64,000 bases of DNA. It comes from Paenibacillus sp. FJAT-29882 (lineage in GTDB: Bacteria; Bacillota; Bacilli; Bacillales; DSM-1321). Location: assembly GCF_001510645.1 (NCBI RefSeq), contig NZ_LMVB01000002.1, positions 526,068 to 590,067 on the forward strand, in the 5' to 3' direction. Shown piece after piece: positions 40,112 to 49,365 of the stretch. Positions within the stretch are counted from its first letter, which is position 1. Each line of letters begins with the position of its first letter. The notes beneath the pieces are model-generated. The model worked only from the letters and a program-made list of their open reading frames with translations, had not been told where the DNA came from and did not search any database. Both the position numbers and the translations under genes were made by a program.

Positions 40112-40139
40112 AAAAACCCCTCATCATAAGAAGAGGGGT
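40112..40139 (-). terminator. Riboswitch-linked intrinsic terminator
   Basis: On the minus strand CCCCTC and GAGGGG form the stem, followed by TTTTT. It begins seven bases after the SAM-I aptamer, the normal expression platform of S-box leaders. Confidence 0.85.
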
Positions 40140-40145
40140 GCTCAT

Positions 40146-40253
40146 CTTATCTTTCAGGCATATTCATACCTGCAGGATTTAGCACCTTTTCAAGTTCTCA
40201 CTTGAAGGTTGCCGGACTTCATCGGGCCTGTTCCCTCCGTCACTCTGGATAAG
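40146..40253 (-). ncRNA. SAM-I (S-box) riboswitch aptamer
   Basis: Read on the minus strand, the aptamer starts CTTATCCAGAG, has the conserved GGAGGGAACAGGCCCGATGA and CCGGCAACC, then AAGGTGCTAAATCCTGCAGG, and closes with GAAAGATAAG. The closing helix P1 (CTTATC/GATAAG) and the kink-turn and pseudoknot segments are intact. A sigma-A promoter lies upstream and a terminator downstream, so binding of S-adenosylmethionine should switch off the ligase operon at 35047-39950. Confidence 0.92.
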
Positions 40254-40313
40254 TAATATTTATTTAGATAACGCACCAATGCGTTAATACGTCAATTTAA
40301 TAACTTTATTCAG

Positions 40314-40342
40314 ATTATAGAGTAATTATCTTTTAAAGTCAA
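40314..40342 (-). promoter_or_regulatory. Sigma-A promoter of the SAM riboswitch transcript
   Basis: On the minus strand TTGACT (40342-40337) and TATAAT (40319-40314) are separated by exactly 17 bases. Transcription should begin near 40307, about 55 bases before the aptamer. Confidence 0.82.
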
Positions 40343-40405
40343 TCAAAATTCTGAAAAATTTATCAATTTAGAATCATCTCACTAATGTTCATTCTCACAT
40401 GTCCA

Positions 40406-40514
40406 CTTCCCCATCTTCAGAATCGTCTTACTTCCTCTGAAATTGACACTGTGCATAACTAAGCTGGTTGCCGAGGCATCACAGGGTCAGTCCCTCCGCC
40501 ACCCTTGATAAGAA
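40406..40514 (-). ncRNA. Second, decayed SAM-I (S-box) aptamer
   Basis: The minus strand shows CTTATCAAGGGTGGCGGAGG, GACTGACCCTGTGATGCC, CGGCAACC, then GTGTCAATTTC and TTCTGAAGATGGGG. The core of the aptamer is recognisable, but GGTGCTAA has become AGTGTCAA and the P1 helix is weak (CTTATC against GATGGGG). Only an AT-rich weak hairpin follows. It lies upstream of the intact riboswitch promoter and borders the IS630 remnant, so its own gene may have been lost. Confidence 0.7.
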
Positions 40515-40578
40515 GAAAATCATTCAATTAATCTCTATTGCTAATCGTACTCTTTTCCAACCATCTATATAAGTTGAA

Positions 40579-41225
40579 CTAAAGATTTTCCTGAGTTGCA
40601 TTTGATTCCATTCTAACGCACAGACGGTCAATAATTTTCATGGAATCAAGCATGATGTTCTCCATAAAGGCATGTACCTTTTTACGAATTTCCTTTACTG
40701 TATTGTAGAAAACATTATTAATAACGTCGGATTTCAGCCATTTCCAAAGTCCCTCGACAACATTTAGTTTGGGGCCGTATGGGGGCAGATAAATAAATTT
40801 GAATCTTCCTGCCATACCAGTTCTCCCGTAACGTAATCAACTGTTGCCAATAATTTGACGCCACGATGTTTACCAGTCGTTTTAATAATTCTTTGCTTCC
40901 CCTTGGCAAACCATGTGTACTGCAATGCCTGATAATCACGAATCATACTTTCATCTTCAAACAAAATATGATCAATTTCGCCGTTTTCGTATTTTTTTTA
41001 GCTCTGGGAAGGTATTTTCGACAAAATCTTTTTGCTTTTCTTCGTCAGCGACTGCCAAAGTGTATGTCGGATTGGTATAACTCACCCCTAATCGATGCAT
41101 CATTTTTGATACGCCACGGATGGAGTACTGATGTCCAAACTCACGTACGTTTTGAGCAAAAATTCCACCTGTAGGGGATGACGACTTCGCGGAACATCTT
41201 GTTCGTCGAATGGGTGGTCACGGAA
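40579..41225 (-). pseudogene. IS630-family transposase, broken by frameshifts
   Basis: Pieces in successive frames follow the IS630 order: DVPRSRHPLQVEF, SYTNPTYTLAVADEEKQKDF, a DDE segment with HILFEDESMIRDY, TWFAKGKQRIIKTTGKHRGV, and the C-terminal YLPPYGPKLNVVEGLWKWLK. At least two frame changes separate them (near 40800 and 40985). The N-terminal helix-turn-helix part is missing. It is inactive. Confidence 0.85.
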
Positions 41226-41233
41226 AAAGTCAA

Positions 41234-41617
41234 TTAAATGTTGCGCAGGCTGGTATCTAGCATTTTTGATCCATTATTCTGCTTTGAGTCTATCTTTTGC
41301 TCATTTGCAATCGCAAGCATAGCTACACAGGTATGCTTACAATCTCCGTACGATTCATATGCTTTACACGTGCATTCATCTTCAATATATTGATTTTGAA
41401 CTTTAATAGACACGTGATATGTTTTGGTTCCACTAACCATGGCTACCCACGATTGACTCTTGCTGTCATAAGATAGATAATAATCTTCGCCTTTTCTAAA
41501 TGTAGAAACACTATAAAAAGACCGGACTTGACTCGTTGTTAAACGTTCATCACTTCCCCAATTTCTATATAAAATAAAACAGCACTGAGGAGTAAAAATT
41601 CTTCGAGATAATTTCAA
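41234..41617 (-). pseudogene. SWIM zinc-finger fragment, probably N-terminus of an SNF2-family helicase
   Basis: The frame of 127 codons has AAGGGTG before a TTG start, then SQVRSFYSVSTFRKGEDYYL and a SWIM motif CTCKAYESYGDCKHTC (about residues 82-97). This is the usual N-terminal part of large SWIM/SNF2 helicases of 900 or more residues. It stops just where the IS630 remnant begins, so the helicase has probably been cut off by that insertion. A free-standing SWIM protein is possible but less likely. Confidence 0.55.
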
Positions 41618-41800
41618 ACTTTACACCCTTTAAAATATGCTAAATACGAGACAATCTAACTGTACTAACATTTTAAATTAGTATGTTTTAGGAGATTTCG
41701 TTTTAGCTACTAGAAAAGATTTCGAAAAAAGAAACAAATTAGTTTTTTGAGATCCTAAAAATTCAGAAACACTTTTTCAAAGAATTTATCAATAACTAAA
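41618..41800. other. Intergenic stretch
   Basis: It contains the leader of the SWIM fragment and AT-rich sequence without a recognisable gene. Confidence 0.3.
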
Positions 41801-42002
41801 AAATGTAGAAGACCAATAGCCATAATTACTCAGCAATGAAAAATCATTATTTTCTTGTCCAAATTACAGATATCATGAGGCAGCTATATGAAAATGGCTC
41901 GACTATTTTTAAAACACTCAAAAAAACGGCAAAAGAAAGAGGAAATCGGGCGCATTTTTACATGATTATTGAGAGAACTCGGTTCAAGAATCGGGTTCTC
42001 TC
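41801..42002 (+). pseudogene. Probable C-terminal transposase remnant with a terminal hairpin
   Basis: The plus-strand frame reads NSHNYSAMKNHYFLVQITDI and MRQLYENGSTIFKTLKKT, a pattern seen at the C-termini of some transposases. It is followed at 41971-42002 by GAGAGAACTCG pairing with CGGGTTCTCTC. No start or catalytic core is present. The family is uncertain. Confidence 0.4.
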
Positions 42003-42235
42003 ACTTGTGAGTCTCTCACGATTGATCCCTTACAATCTTTTTTTAAATTGGTTGTTCTTTATAAGGTCAGTGAGGAAGCATCTCAGAACAGACTTTTTAC
42101 TTTATCAATAGCACTAACTCAAAATGTTTTTTTGTTTGAATCCGCTTTCGTTTTCTATGGCTCTTTAAAATTGTTGCCCTCCTATTAAACTCATCCCCCA
42201 TTTTCATACCTGTTTTTCTCTTATGTACTAAATAG

Positions 42236-42985
42236 TTATTCATTGAGATGATACCTTTTTCTATATTCAGTTGGTGAAACTCCACAATATTTCTTAAATG
42301 CCTTTGAAAAATGGGGATAATCGATATAACCAACTGAAAAAGCCACCTCATACAATTTTGAATATGGATTTTTTAATATAATCTTTGCCCTTTCCATTCG
42401 TAATTTTGTAAGATAATGTACAAAACTTGTTCCTGTTTCTTCTTTAAATATTCGACTGAGATAGGCGGTAGAAAGTTCAATATGATCTGCTACCATTGGT
42501 AAAGACAAGCTATCATCACTAAAATGCTTTTCTATAAAATTAATAGCATAATTCATTTTAGGAGAAAGATTTTTTAGTATATTAATTGTTTCTCTCTCAT
42601 TCTCTTCTCTTAATTGTAATTTTTCATTTACTCTTTTAAGTGCTTCTTGAACTAAATCTACTTTAATTGGTTTTAATAGATAATCTATTGCACCTAATCG
42701 GATTGCTCTTTGCGCATACTCAAATTCTCCATAACCTGATACTACTATAGCTTCTGTCAAATTACTTTCTGTCTGTAATTTTTGAATCAATTCTAGTCCG
42801 TCCATCGTGGGCATTCTGATATCAGTAATTAACAAGTCTGGTCTTAATTCCTTTACTAAATCCATTGCTTCTTTACCATCATCTGCTTCACCGACAACTT
42901 TAAAATTATAAGGAGATCTTTCAATCATTACTGTTAGGCTCTTTTTAATCATATATTCATCATCTGCGATTATAACTTTATACAT
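42236..42985 (-). CDS. Two-component response regulator, YesN/AraC type
   Basis: This 249-residue regulator has a receiver domain (DD at 8-9, Asp55 in LITDIRMP, Lys in LLKPI) and a C-terminal AraC DNA-binding domain (LSLPMVADHIELSTAYLSRI, then YEVAFSVGYIDYPHFSKAFK). AAGGAGG lies nine bases before the ATG. It follows its kinase by 34 bases. It probably activates the importer genes at 45249-50358. Confidence 0.9.
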   Translation of the reverse strand: MYKVIIADDEYMIKKSLTVMIERSPYNFKVVGEADDGKEAMDLVKELRPDLLITDIRMPTMDGLELIQKLQTESNLTEAIVVSGYGEFEYAQRAIRLGAIDYLLKPIKVDLVQEALKRVNEKLQLREENERETINILKNLSPKMNYAINFIEKHFSDDSLSLPMVADHIELSTAYLSRIFKEETGTSFVHYLTKLRMERAKIILKNPYSKLYEVAFSVGYIDYPHFSKAFKKYCGVSPTEYRKRYHLNE

Positions 42986-43019
42986 AATAATAATCCTCCT
43001 TTACAATTATGGTGAAATT

Positions 43020-44786
43020 TTAATTACAATTTAAAGGAAGCTTCATTTGTATAATCGTCCCAGTATTATCGGATTTTTCGATATGAATACCGTATGGGTT
43101 ACCAAACGCTAAACGAATCCGAATATGAACATTCCATAATCCTATTCCGTTGAAGACCATTTCATCGTTAATCGTATTTATTTGATCCAAATCACTTACT
43201 TTAAAGGCTTCATTGTATTTATTTACACTTTCAATCAACATCCCTTTACCTTTATCTATTATTTCTAAAAGATAATAATCTTCGTGTAGTTGTCCTGTTA
43301 TTTTCAAATAGTCAGGTCTTATTTTATGTGACTCATATCCATGTTCGAATGCGTTTTCAATAATAGGCTGAAGAATAAGTCTTATCGCTTTAACCTTCGA
43401 AATAGGCGTTTTATCAAAAATTAAATCAACTTTAAGGTATTGATATCTTTCTTGTTGAATTTCGATAAAACTTCTAATATTCTCAATTTCCTCAAGTAAA
43501 GTTACTTTATAGTTATTTCCTTCAACTGCATACCTGAAAATATCTGCAAGAGCAGTTGACATACGGCTAATTGTCATATCCCCATTAACAATGGCGTGAG
43601 AATTTATTATTTCAAGTGTGTTATACAAGAAATGAGGATTGACTTGAAATTGCATAGATTGGAGCATAGCTTCTCTTTGTTTTAATAACATTTCCTTTTC
43701 ATTCAATTCAGATTTATGTACGACCTCAATTAACCTTTCCATTTCACTGACCATTTTATTGAAGCTTCTATTTAAATTTCCTATTTCATCCTTTTTACCT
43801 TCGTAAGCCCTTACTTTAAGATTTCCCGTCTCCACTTGTTTCATTTCCGTTTGTAAAGATGCAAGAGAATTTATTATTTTAAGAGAATATACACCAATAA
43901 TAAATAAAGAGAAAATTGTAATTAACACCATTAAAAAAATCCCAATATTACGTAAACTCAATAGATCTTCCATTAATTCCTTTTTCGGGACTTCAGCAAT
44001 TGTTATCAAATTGGTTATAGACGAGCGGTTATATGTAACGATTTTTTCTCCTTTAGTATCAGTCTTAATAAAAGACCCTTTTGGCTTTAGTAAAAAATTA
44101 TTCAAGTCCTTGTTTGAGACTACCTCTCCTATTCTATTTTTATTATGATGATAAATAATTACGCCGTTTGAGTTTACAATTGATATGTTTCCTGTTTTCC
44201 CTAATTGGGTGCCACTAATAATTTCCGTTAATTGATTTAATTTTAAATCAATTAATAATAACCCGGTAGATCGATAAGAAGCTGTATCAATTAACTTTCT
44301 AGCAATTGTTAATATCGGCTCTTCTGAATTGCTAACATCCATAATTTTATAATTATCATCTTGAAGATCTTTTTCAGTATAAAGCTTGTTACTAGTTGTT
44401 CCGTAACTAGTTATTTTAACGCCACTATTCGATACAATCGAAATCCCGTCAATATCCAATCTACTTAACCGTATACTTGGAATTACTTCTCTATATATCT
44501 GCCTACGAAGATAAAAACGGTTATATTGATCTTCTGATTCTACTTTTATCAACTGCTGAATCAATGGATGTGTAAATAAAGGCAATGTCGTACGTTCTAA
44601 ATCCTTAAAATAAAAATCAAGATGATTATTTAATTGTTGCACAATTTGCACACTGGATTGTGTGGCGTTTTTTTCTATCGCTATTGTAGATTTATTATAC
44701 CAAAATACACCAAAAACAATAAAAGGAACACATAGAGTTAGAATAATTAATAAAGTAAGTTTCGTTTTAATTGATAAGGAATCCAA
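43020..44786 (-). CDS. Sensor histidine kinase, YesM family
   Basis: This kinase of about 589 residues has a membrane segment near its N-terminus, a dCache-like extracellular sensor, a second membrane segment, HAMP, the His_kinase box VNPHFLYNTLEII and a HATPase domain with IENAFEHG. The G1 box reads DKGKGM. The likely start is TTG 44786, ten bases after GGGAGGAG; the frame is open to an ATG at 44873 without a site. It has the usual single-sensor layout, unlike the kinase at 5750. Confidence 0.87.
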   Translation of the reverse strand: MDSLSIKTKLTLLIILTLCVPFIVFGVFWYNKSTIAIEKNATQSSVQIVQQLNNHLDFYFKDLERTTLPLFTHPLIQQLIKVESEDQYNRFYLRRQIYREVIPSIRLSRLDIDGISIVSNSGVKITSYGTTSNKLYTEKDLQDDNYKIMDVSNSEEPILTIARKLIDTASYRSTGLLLIDLKLNQLTEIISGTQLGKTGNISIVNSNGVIIYHHNKNRIGEVVSNKDLNNFLLKPKGSFIKTDTKGEKIVTYNRSSITNLITIAEVPKKELMEDLLSLRNIGIFLMVLITIFSLFIIGVYSLKIINSLASLQTEMKQVETGNLKVRAYEGKKDEIGNLNRSFNKMVSEMERLIEVVHKSELNEKEMLLKQREAMLQSMQFQVNPHFLYNTLEIINSHAIVNGDMTISRMSTALADIFRYAVEGNNYKVTLLEEIENIRSFIEIQQERYQYLKVDLIFDKTPISKVKAIRLILQPIIENAFEHGYESHKIRPDYLKITGQLHEDYYLLEIIDKGKGMLIESVNKYNEAFKVSDLDQINTINDEMVFNGIGLWNVHIRIRLAFGNPYGIHIEKSDNTGTIIQMKLPLNCN

Positions 44787-44873
44787 TTTAATAAATCTCC
44801 TCCCACTTCTCCGTACATCATAATTACTAGCATTAAACGAGCTAATAATAGTATTTTGATAAATTATCATCAA

Positions 44874-45187
44874 GAAAAATCATTTTCTTGGAATAAAGGA
44901 TTTTAATACTCATACACTACTAATTTATATCTATTATATAATGGATTCATTTTCCGTTTTGAGTTATTTTCGGGGATTCTTTAAAACTTTGGGAGTAAAT
45001 AATCAGGAGATTCACTAATTGAAATAACTGGTGGATATTTAATAAAAATAAGTTCCAGGAAACATTTTGAGGCACTTCTATTATCTTCAAGTGTTGATTT
45101 ACTTATGATGTACTTATACATTCTATTCAATGTCCTACTAAAATAATAATTCATTCACGATTAAACTTATATCACCTCTGACTCTAA
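44874..45187. other. Intergenic stretch between the oxidoreductase and kinase genes
   Basis: No gene or RNA is recognisable. The two-component promoter must lie in or near its left part. Confidence 0.3.
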
Positions 45188-45231
45188 GAGGCTGTCCCAT
45201 AACGAAAGGGTCAGGCCCTCTGAACAACCTC
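45188..45231. repeat. Minimal family 1 element (copy B)
   Basis: GAGGCTGTCCCATAACGAAA at the left and TGAACAACCTC at the right are imperfect inverted ends only 44 bases apart, with AGGGTCAGGCCCT forming a short inner palindrome. It lies 17 bases downstream of the oxidoreductase stop. Confidence 0.55.
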
Positions 45232-45248
45232 ATTAGAATGATTAACCA

Positions 45249-46568
45249 CTATTCATTCAAGTTTATTACTCTATTTTCTTCATTCGCACGGTCTGCTGCA
45301 AAAACAATCAAATGACCATTAATAGAATCTTCCAATGAAGTTGTCGAGATAGATGGCTCATTTCCTTGCAACACATTAACAAAATCTTCTACTAGACGTA
45401 AATCTCCTCCACCATGCATATCGTGGGAAACATTTAGCTCTACTCTTTCTTCCCTAAAGGTAAAACCTTTGCGTGCATCTGGATAACGAACAACAAAATA
45501 TCCGTCCTCCATACATCCTTGAATTTCTCCCTTTGTACCAATAATATGTATGTTTCGGCAAGGTTTGGCACTACCTCCCATTAAATTGTGTGTAGCCGTT
45601 GTACCATTTTCAAATTCAATGGCTACTGATTGATGATCCACTACATCATTATCACTATGCCACACACATCGACCATATGGATTATCTGTTTTTAAGGATT
45701 CAATCTTTTGTTCCACGGTGGGCTCAGAACCTAAATGTTGAATACTTCTCCAAGCGTACCACCCCCACTTCCCTTGTTCAATGTAATTTTTTTGGGCTGA
45801 GTATGGACATTCATTTTCGATTTTACAGTCGACTAAACAACGTTTCCCTGCACCCTCTGGAGCTTTTTCTGGTCGAAAATGCATTAACCCGCCAAAACTC
45901 GATACTCTATTTGGTTTGATCCCGCTCATTAACCATGTAATAATATCTAAGTCATGGCAGCATTTGGCCAGTAACATGGAGGATTTGCATTTTTCTTTAC
46001 TATTCCATTTTCCTCTAACGAACGACACCGCCATATGATCATAACTTACATTCTCTGCGGTTTGAATATTGATAATTTCTCCGATATCGTAATCTAACAC
46101 CCTTCTTTTTATTTCTTTATAAAATGGAGCATAACGTAACACATGACAAATCATTACTTTACGATTGTAGTAAGAAGCAACATTTGATAATTCCATAATC
46201 TCTTTTTCCGAAGTACCAATTGGCTTTTCTAGCAATACATCATATCCAGCCTTTAATATAGGTATCGTCGTTTGAACATGAATTTCATCCATCGTTCCAT
46301 TAATAACAGCATCTGCGAATTTCGGTGTATTCGCAAATGTTTCAATTGAGTCAAAACAATACTCATCAGGGACATTAAATTTATTTGCAACTTTATTCCT
46401 TCTTATTTTATCTGGATCCACAACCCCAACAATTTGCAGGTTTTCTGGATGTTCGTCCGCATACATTGAATAAATATTTGTCCGATTACCAGCTCCAACT
46501 AATACAACAGTTACAGGAACTGTCTGATTATTAATCTTTTCAGCATTCATTTCAGCAGTTTCGATCAT
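45249..46568 (-). CDS. Gfo/Idh/MocA family oxidoreductase with a cysteine-bearing insert
   Basis: This 439-residue protein has a Rossmann start VTVVLVGAGNRTNIYSMYA, the LEKPIGT motif near residue 115 and CCHDLDIITWLMSG in the catalytic region. It is about 100 residues longer than the others here and carries an insert with CLVDCKIENEC (about residues 248-258). The spaced cysteines could bind metal or be structural. GGGGAGG lies ten bases before the ATG. It is downstream of the second LplABC-type importer and may oxidise the imported sugar. Confidence 0.82.
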   Translation of the reverse strand: MIETAEMNAEKINNQTVPVTVVLVGAGNRTNIYSMYADEHPENLQIVGVVDPDKIRRNKVANKFNVPDEYCFDSIETFANTPKFADAVINGTMDEIHVQTTIPILKAGYDVLLEKPIGTSEKEIMELSNVASYYNRKVMICHVLRYAPFYKEIKRRVLDYDIGEIINIQTAENVSYDHMAVSFVRGKWNSKEKCKSSMLLAKCCHDLDIITWLMSGIKPNRVSSFGGLMHFRPEKAPEGAGKRCLVDCKIENECPYSAQKNYIEQGKWGWYAWRSIQHLGSEPTVEQKIESLKTDNPYGRCVWHSDNDVVDHQSVAIEFENGTTATHNLMGGSAKPCRNIHIIGTKGEIQGCMEDGYFVVRYPDARKGFTFREERVELNVSHDMHGGGDLRLVEDFVNVLQGNEPSISTTSLEDSINGHLIVFAADRANEENRVINLNE

Positions 46569-46681
46569 AACAACTTGACCTCCCCTTACTTCTTTATTAT
46601 ATTCATTACATCATTTTAGGTATTTTTTCTTTTTCATATCAATTAACCGCTTAAATATATCTGCTCTTAAAACTTTGGTTA

Positions 46682-46799
46682 CCTAAAAAGGCCTGACCTC
46701 ACACAATCTCTACATACTGTTTATTGTGTCATTTACACTTCATATAAACGATATATAGGAGGAGTATGGGGTCTTGGCCTTTCCTTTTTAGAACAGCCT
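46682..46799. repeat. Inverted-repeat element, family 1 (copy C)
   Basis: The right end is TTAGAACAGCCTC, so the minus strand starts GAGGCTGTTCTAAAAAGG. AAAAAGGCCTGACC at the left is its inverted partner. The interior shares GACCTCACACAATCTCTACA with copies D and E and aligns with copy A in reverse. There is no gene. It ends ten bases after the stop of the binding-protein gene at 46809. Confidence 0.65.
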
Positions 46800-46808
46800 C
46801 ATTCAATT

Positions 46809-48371
46809 TTACTTCTTAGCTGATTTATGCCACTCAGTTGCTTCATTAATAACTTGATCTCCGCCCCGCTTTTTCCAATCAGCAACAAAGTTATCGAAGT
46901 TATCTAGTGATTCCTTTCCAGTTATAACTTTAGCTGCAAACTCTACCCACAATCCATCCTTTTGCAATTCTGGTCTCTCTAATAAAGTTTTTGGATTAGA
47001 CATACCAAGTCCATCGTTTTCACGCCCTTCATTTTTGGAAACCTCGATTGCTTGTTTAATTAGATCGCCATGAGGTCTATTTGACAAGAACTCTTCATTT
47101 TCTAAATGTGATGGTCCAATAAATCGTAAAAAATTTTGATACAATGTTTCATTTTGTATACTCTTTTGATCTGTTGGATATTTATAATTTATTTTTTCAC
47201 CATCGATTGTATAAGTATCTCCCTCAATTCCATAAGTAAGGAACGTTTGAACATCCTCATTATAAAATTTGTCTAGGAACTTTATTGCAGCAACAGGGTC
47301 TTCATTTGTAGTTGGGATAGCCCAGACCATGCTTCCAACTGGAGAGGCAATCGTATGTCCTCCTTTACCATCTGGTCCTACCGGAGCAGGAATAACTTCA
47401 AGTTCAGCTGATGGGGTATTACTTTGGATCTCTGTTTGCCACTTATCTGGATATGAAGGGTCGTGAATAAACATTCCAACATTTCCTTTACCTTTAATCT
47501 TGGCATCAAAATCCTTGCCTTGTTGGACCAGAAATTCATTATCTAGTAATTTCTCTTCATATAGTTCTTTGTAGACAGCTAACGCTTCCTTCATTTCCGG
47601 ACGGATAAAGTTTGGAATTAATTCGCCATCTATATACTTCCAATCATTAGGGATAACGTCATACGCTCCAAAGATTGCTTCACCATACCTAAAGTTTTCA
47701 CGCGCAGACCATGGAATTTCATCCCTTTTACCATTACCATTTGGATCGTCATCCCTGAAGTGCCTTAACATATTAGAATAATCTTCAATTGTTTTAGGTA
47801 TCTCTAAGTTTAATTTATCCATCCAATCTTTACGAACCATTACAACAGCCCAGTTTTGAGCATAGTTTGTAGAAGGTATTGCATATATTTGCCCATCTTT
47901 ACTTACGTTTGGACTATCCCACTGTTCTTGTGTAATAAACTTTTTTAGATTTGGAGCATGCTCTTCAATTAGATCATTTAATGGAATAAATACGCCAGCA
48001 TCTATCGCTGGTGCGACCTGAGGAGAATTCACTCCATTAACTTCCATTAAATCCGGGTATTCTCCTCCAGCAAACATAAGAGTTAAATTTTGCTCGTATT
48101 CCGCCCAAGACAGTAATTCAATATCGAGTTTGGTATTGGTTAATTCCCCTAATTTCTTTACATATTTATCATTTTTTATATCAGGAGAAGCTTCTACAGC
48201 CTGAATACCTCTGTCTGTCATCACTATATTTATATTATTAGATCCCCCATTACTAGTTCCCGACTTATCAGTTCCACTTTCCGTCTTCGAACTACAACCT
48301 ACTAGAGCTGTAAAAACTAAAAATAGGATACTCAATGTCAAACATAGGCTCTTTCTCTTTAACTTAAACAT
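46809..48371 (-). CDS. Sugar ABC transporter substrate-binding lipoprotein (LplA/YtcQ-like)
   Basis: This 520-residue lipoprotein has the signal MFKLKRKSLCLTLSIL, a lipobox ending ALVGC (Cys near 26) and a Ser/Gly-rich linker. The binding domain has DPNGNGKRDEIPWSA, a calcium-loop-like segment also present in the protein at 1836 (DPDGNGKNDTYG). AAAGGTG lies before the ATG. It is the third gene after two permeases and before the oxidoreductase at 45249. The ligand is unknown, probably an oligosaccharide. Confidence 0.87.
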   Translation of the reverse strand: MFKLKRKSLCLTLSILFLVFTALVGCSSKTESGTDKSGTSNGGSNNINIVMTDRGIQAVEASPDIKNDKYVKKLGELTNTKLDIELLSWAEYEQNLTLMFAGGEYPDLMEVNGVNSPQVAPAIDAGVFIPLNDLIEEHAPNLKKFITQEQWDSPNVSKDGQIYAIPSTNYAQNWAVVMVRKDWMDKLNLEIPKTIEDYSNMLRHFRDDDPNGNGKRDEIPWSARENFRYGEAIFGAYDVIPNDWKYIDGELIPNFIRPEMKEALAVYKELYEEKLLDNEFLVQQGKDFDAKIKGKGNVGMFIHDPSYPDKWQTEIQSNTPSAELEVIPAPVGPDGKGGHTIASPVGSMVWAIPTTNEDPVAAIKFLDKFYNEDVQTFLTYGIEGDTYTIDGEKINYKYPTDQKSIQNETLYQNFLRFIGPSHLENEEFLSNRPHGDLIKQAIEVSKNEGRENDGLGMSNPKTLLERPELQKDGLWVEFAAKVITGKESLDNFDNFVADWKKRGGDQVINEATEWHKSAKK

Positions 48372-48393
48372 TCCATCACCTTTTCTAATTAGA

Positions 48394-49263
48394 TTATTCT
48401 TTAATTGACCCTAGCATAGCTCCTTGAGTAAAATGCTTTTGAATAAACGGATAGATTAATAAAATTGGAATAGTTGCTAACATAATTGATGCCATTTTAA
48501 TGCCCTCAATAGATGACAAGGTAAGCTCTACACTTTGCATCATCGCTTCCGCATCACTTTCCACCAACAATTTCCTTAATTTCACCTGAAGCGGGAATAA
48601 ATTAGGATCCCGAATAAACATTAATGAATTGAAATAACCGTTCCAATGCCCAACTGCATAAAAAAGTCCGACTGTAGTCATCGCAGGCATAGACAATGGT
48701 AATACAACACTCCACCATGTCCGATATTCCCCACACCCATCTATCCTAGCCGATTCTAGCAAATCCTTTGGAACTCTCTGGAAGAATGAAATCATAATGA
48801 TTAAATTAAATGCGCTTATCGCATTTGGAATCATAATTGACCAAAGGGAATTTAGCATTCCTAACTCCTTAACGATCAAATACGATGGAATCAATGGGGC
48901 CTGGAAAATCATCGTAAATAAAACGAAAAGAATAAGAAACGGACGACCTTTTAAATTCGGCTTTGAAAGACCGTATGCCATGAGCGATGTTAACAGTAAG
49001 TTGATAATCGTTCCAAACACCGTTACAAAAACGCTTACACCAAAAGATTTCCAAATCGCTATGTCACTCAATACTGCTTGGAAATTTAATAAGGTAAACT
49101 CTACAGGGAAGATGGTTACTTTTCCTTGCATAATTGCATTACCACTACTAAAAGATCCAGCTAAGACATGTAGAAAAGGGAGCAGCATTATTAGGCCCAT
49201 TAAACTCAAAAATAAATAATTGAAGCGATTGAAAATTCGGCGAGATTTTGATTCTTTAATCAA
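48394..49263 (-). CDS. Sugar ABC transporter permease (LplC/YtcP-like)
   Basis: The start is TTG 49263, as GGGGGGG lies five bases upstream; the open frame to 49359 lacks a site. The protein of about 289 residues has six membrane segments, the EAA loop ESARIDGCGEYR and the C-terminal YPFIQKHFTQGAMLGSIKE shared with this permease class. It pairs with the permease at 49366. No ATPase is encoded nearby. Confidence 0.87.
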   Translation of the reverse strand: MIKESKSRRIFNRFNYLFLSLMGLIMLLPFLHVLAGSFSSGNAIMQGKVTIFPVEFTLLNFQAVLSDIAIWKSFGVSVFVTVFGTIINLLLTSLMAYGLSKPNLKGRPFLILFVLFTMIFQAPLIPSYLIVKELGMLNSLWSIMIPNAISAFNLIIMISFFQRVPKDLLESARIDGCGEYRTWWSVVLPLSMPAMTTVGLFYAVGHWNGYFNSLMFIRDPNLFPLQVKLRKLLVESDAEAMMQSVELTLSSIEGIKMASIMLATIPILLIYPFIQKHFTQGAMLGSIKE

Positions 49264-49365
49264 GGAATCCCCCCCTCTCATATTAAATATGTTAGCAATT
49301 ATCTTTATTCGGTCCGATGAAGAATGCCTTTTCTTAAAAGTAAGGGATCCACTCTTCATCAGGCC

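Noticed and set aside
41836..42111. 91-codon plus-strand ORF as a gene
   Set aside because: It has no ribosome-binding site, only its first part looks like a transposase tail, and the rest crosses a hairpin.
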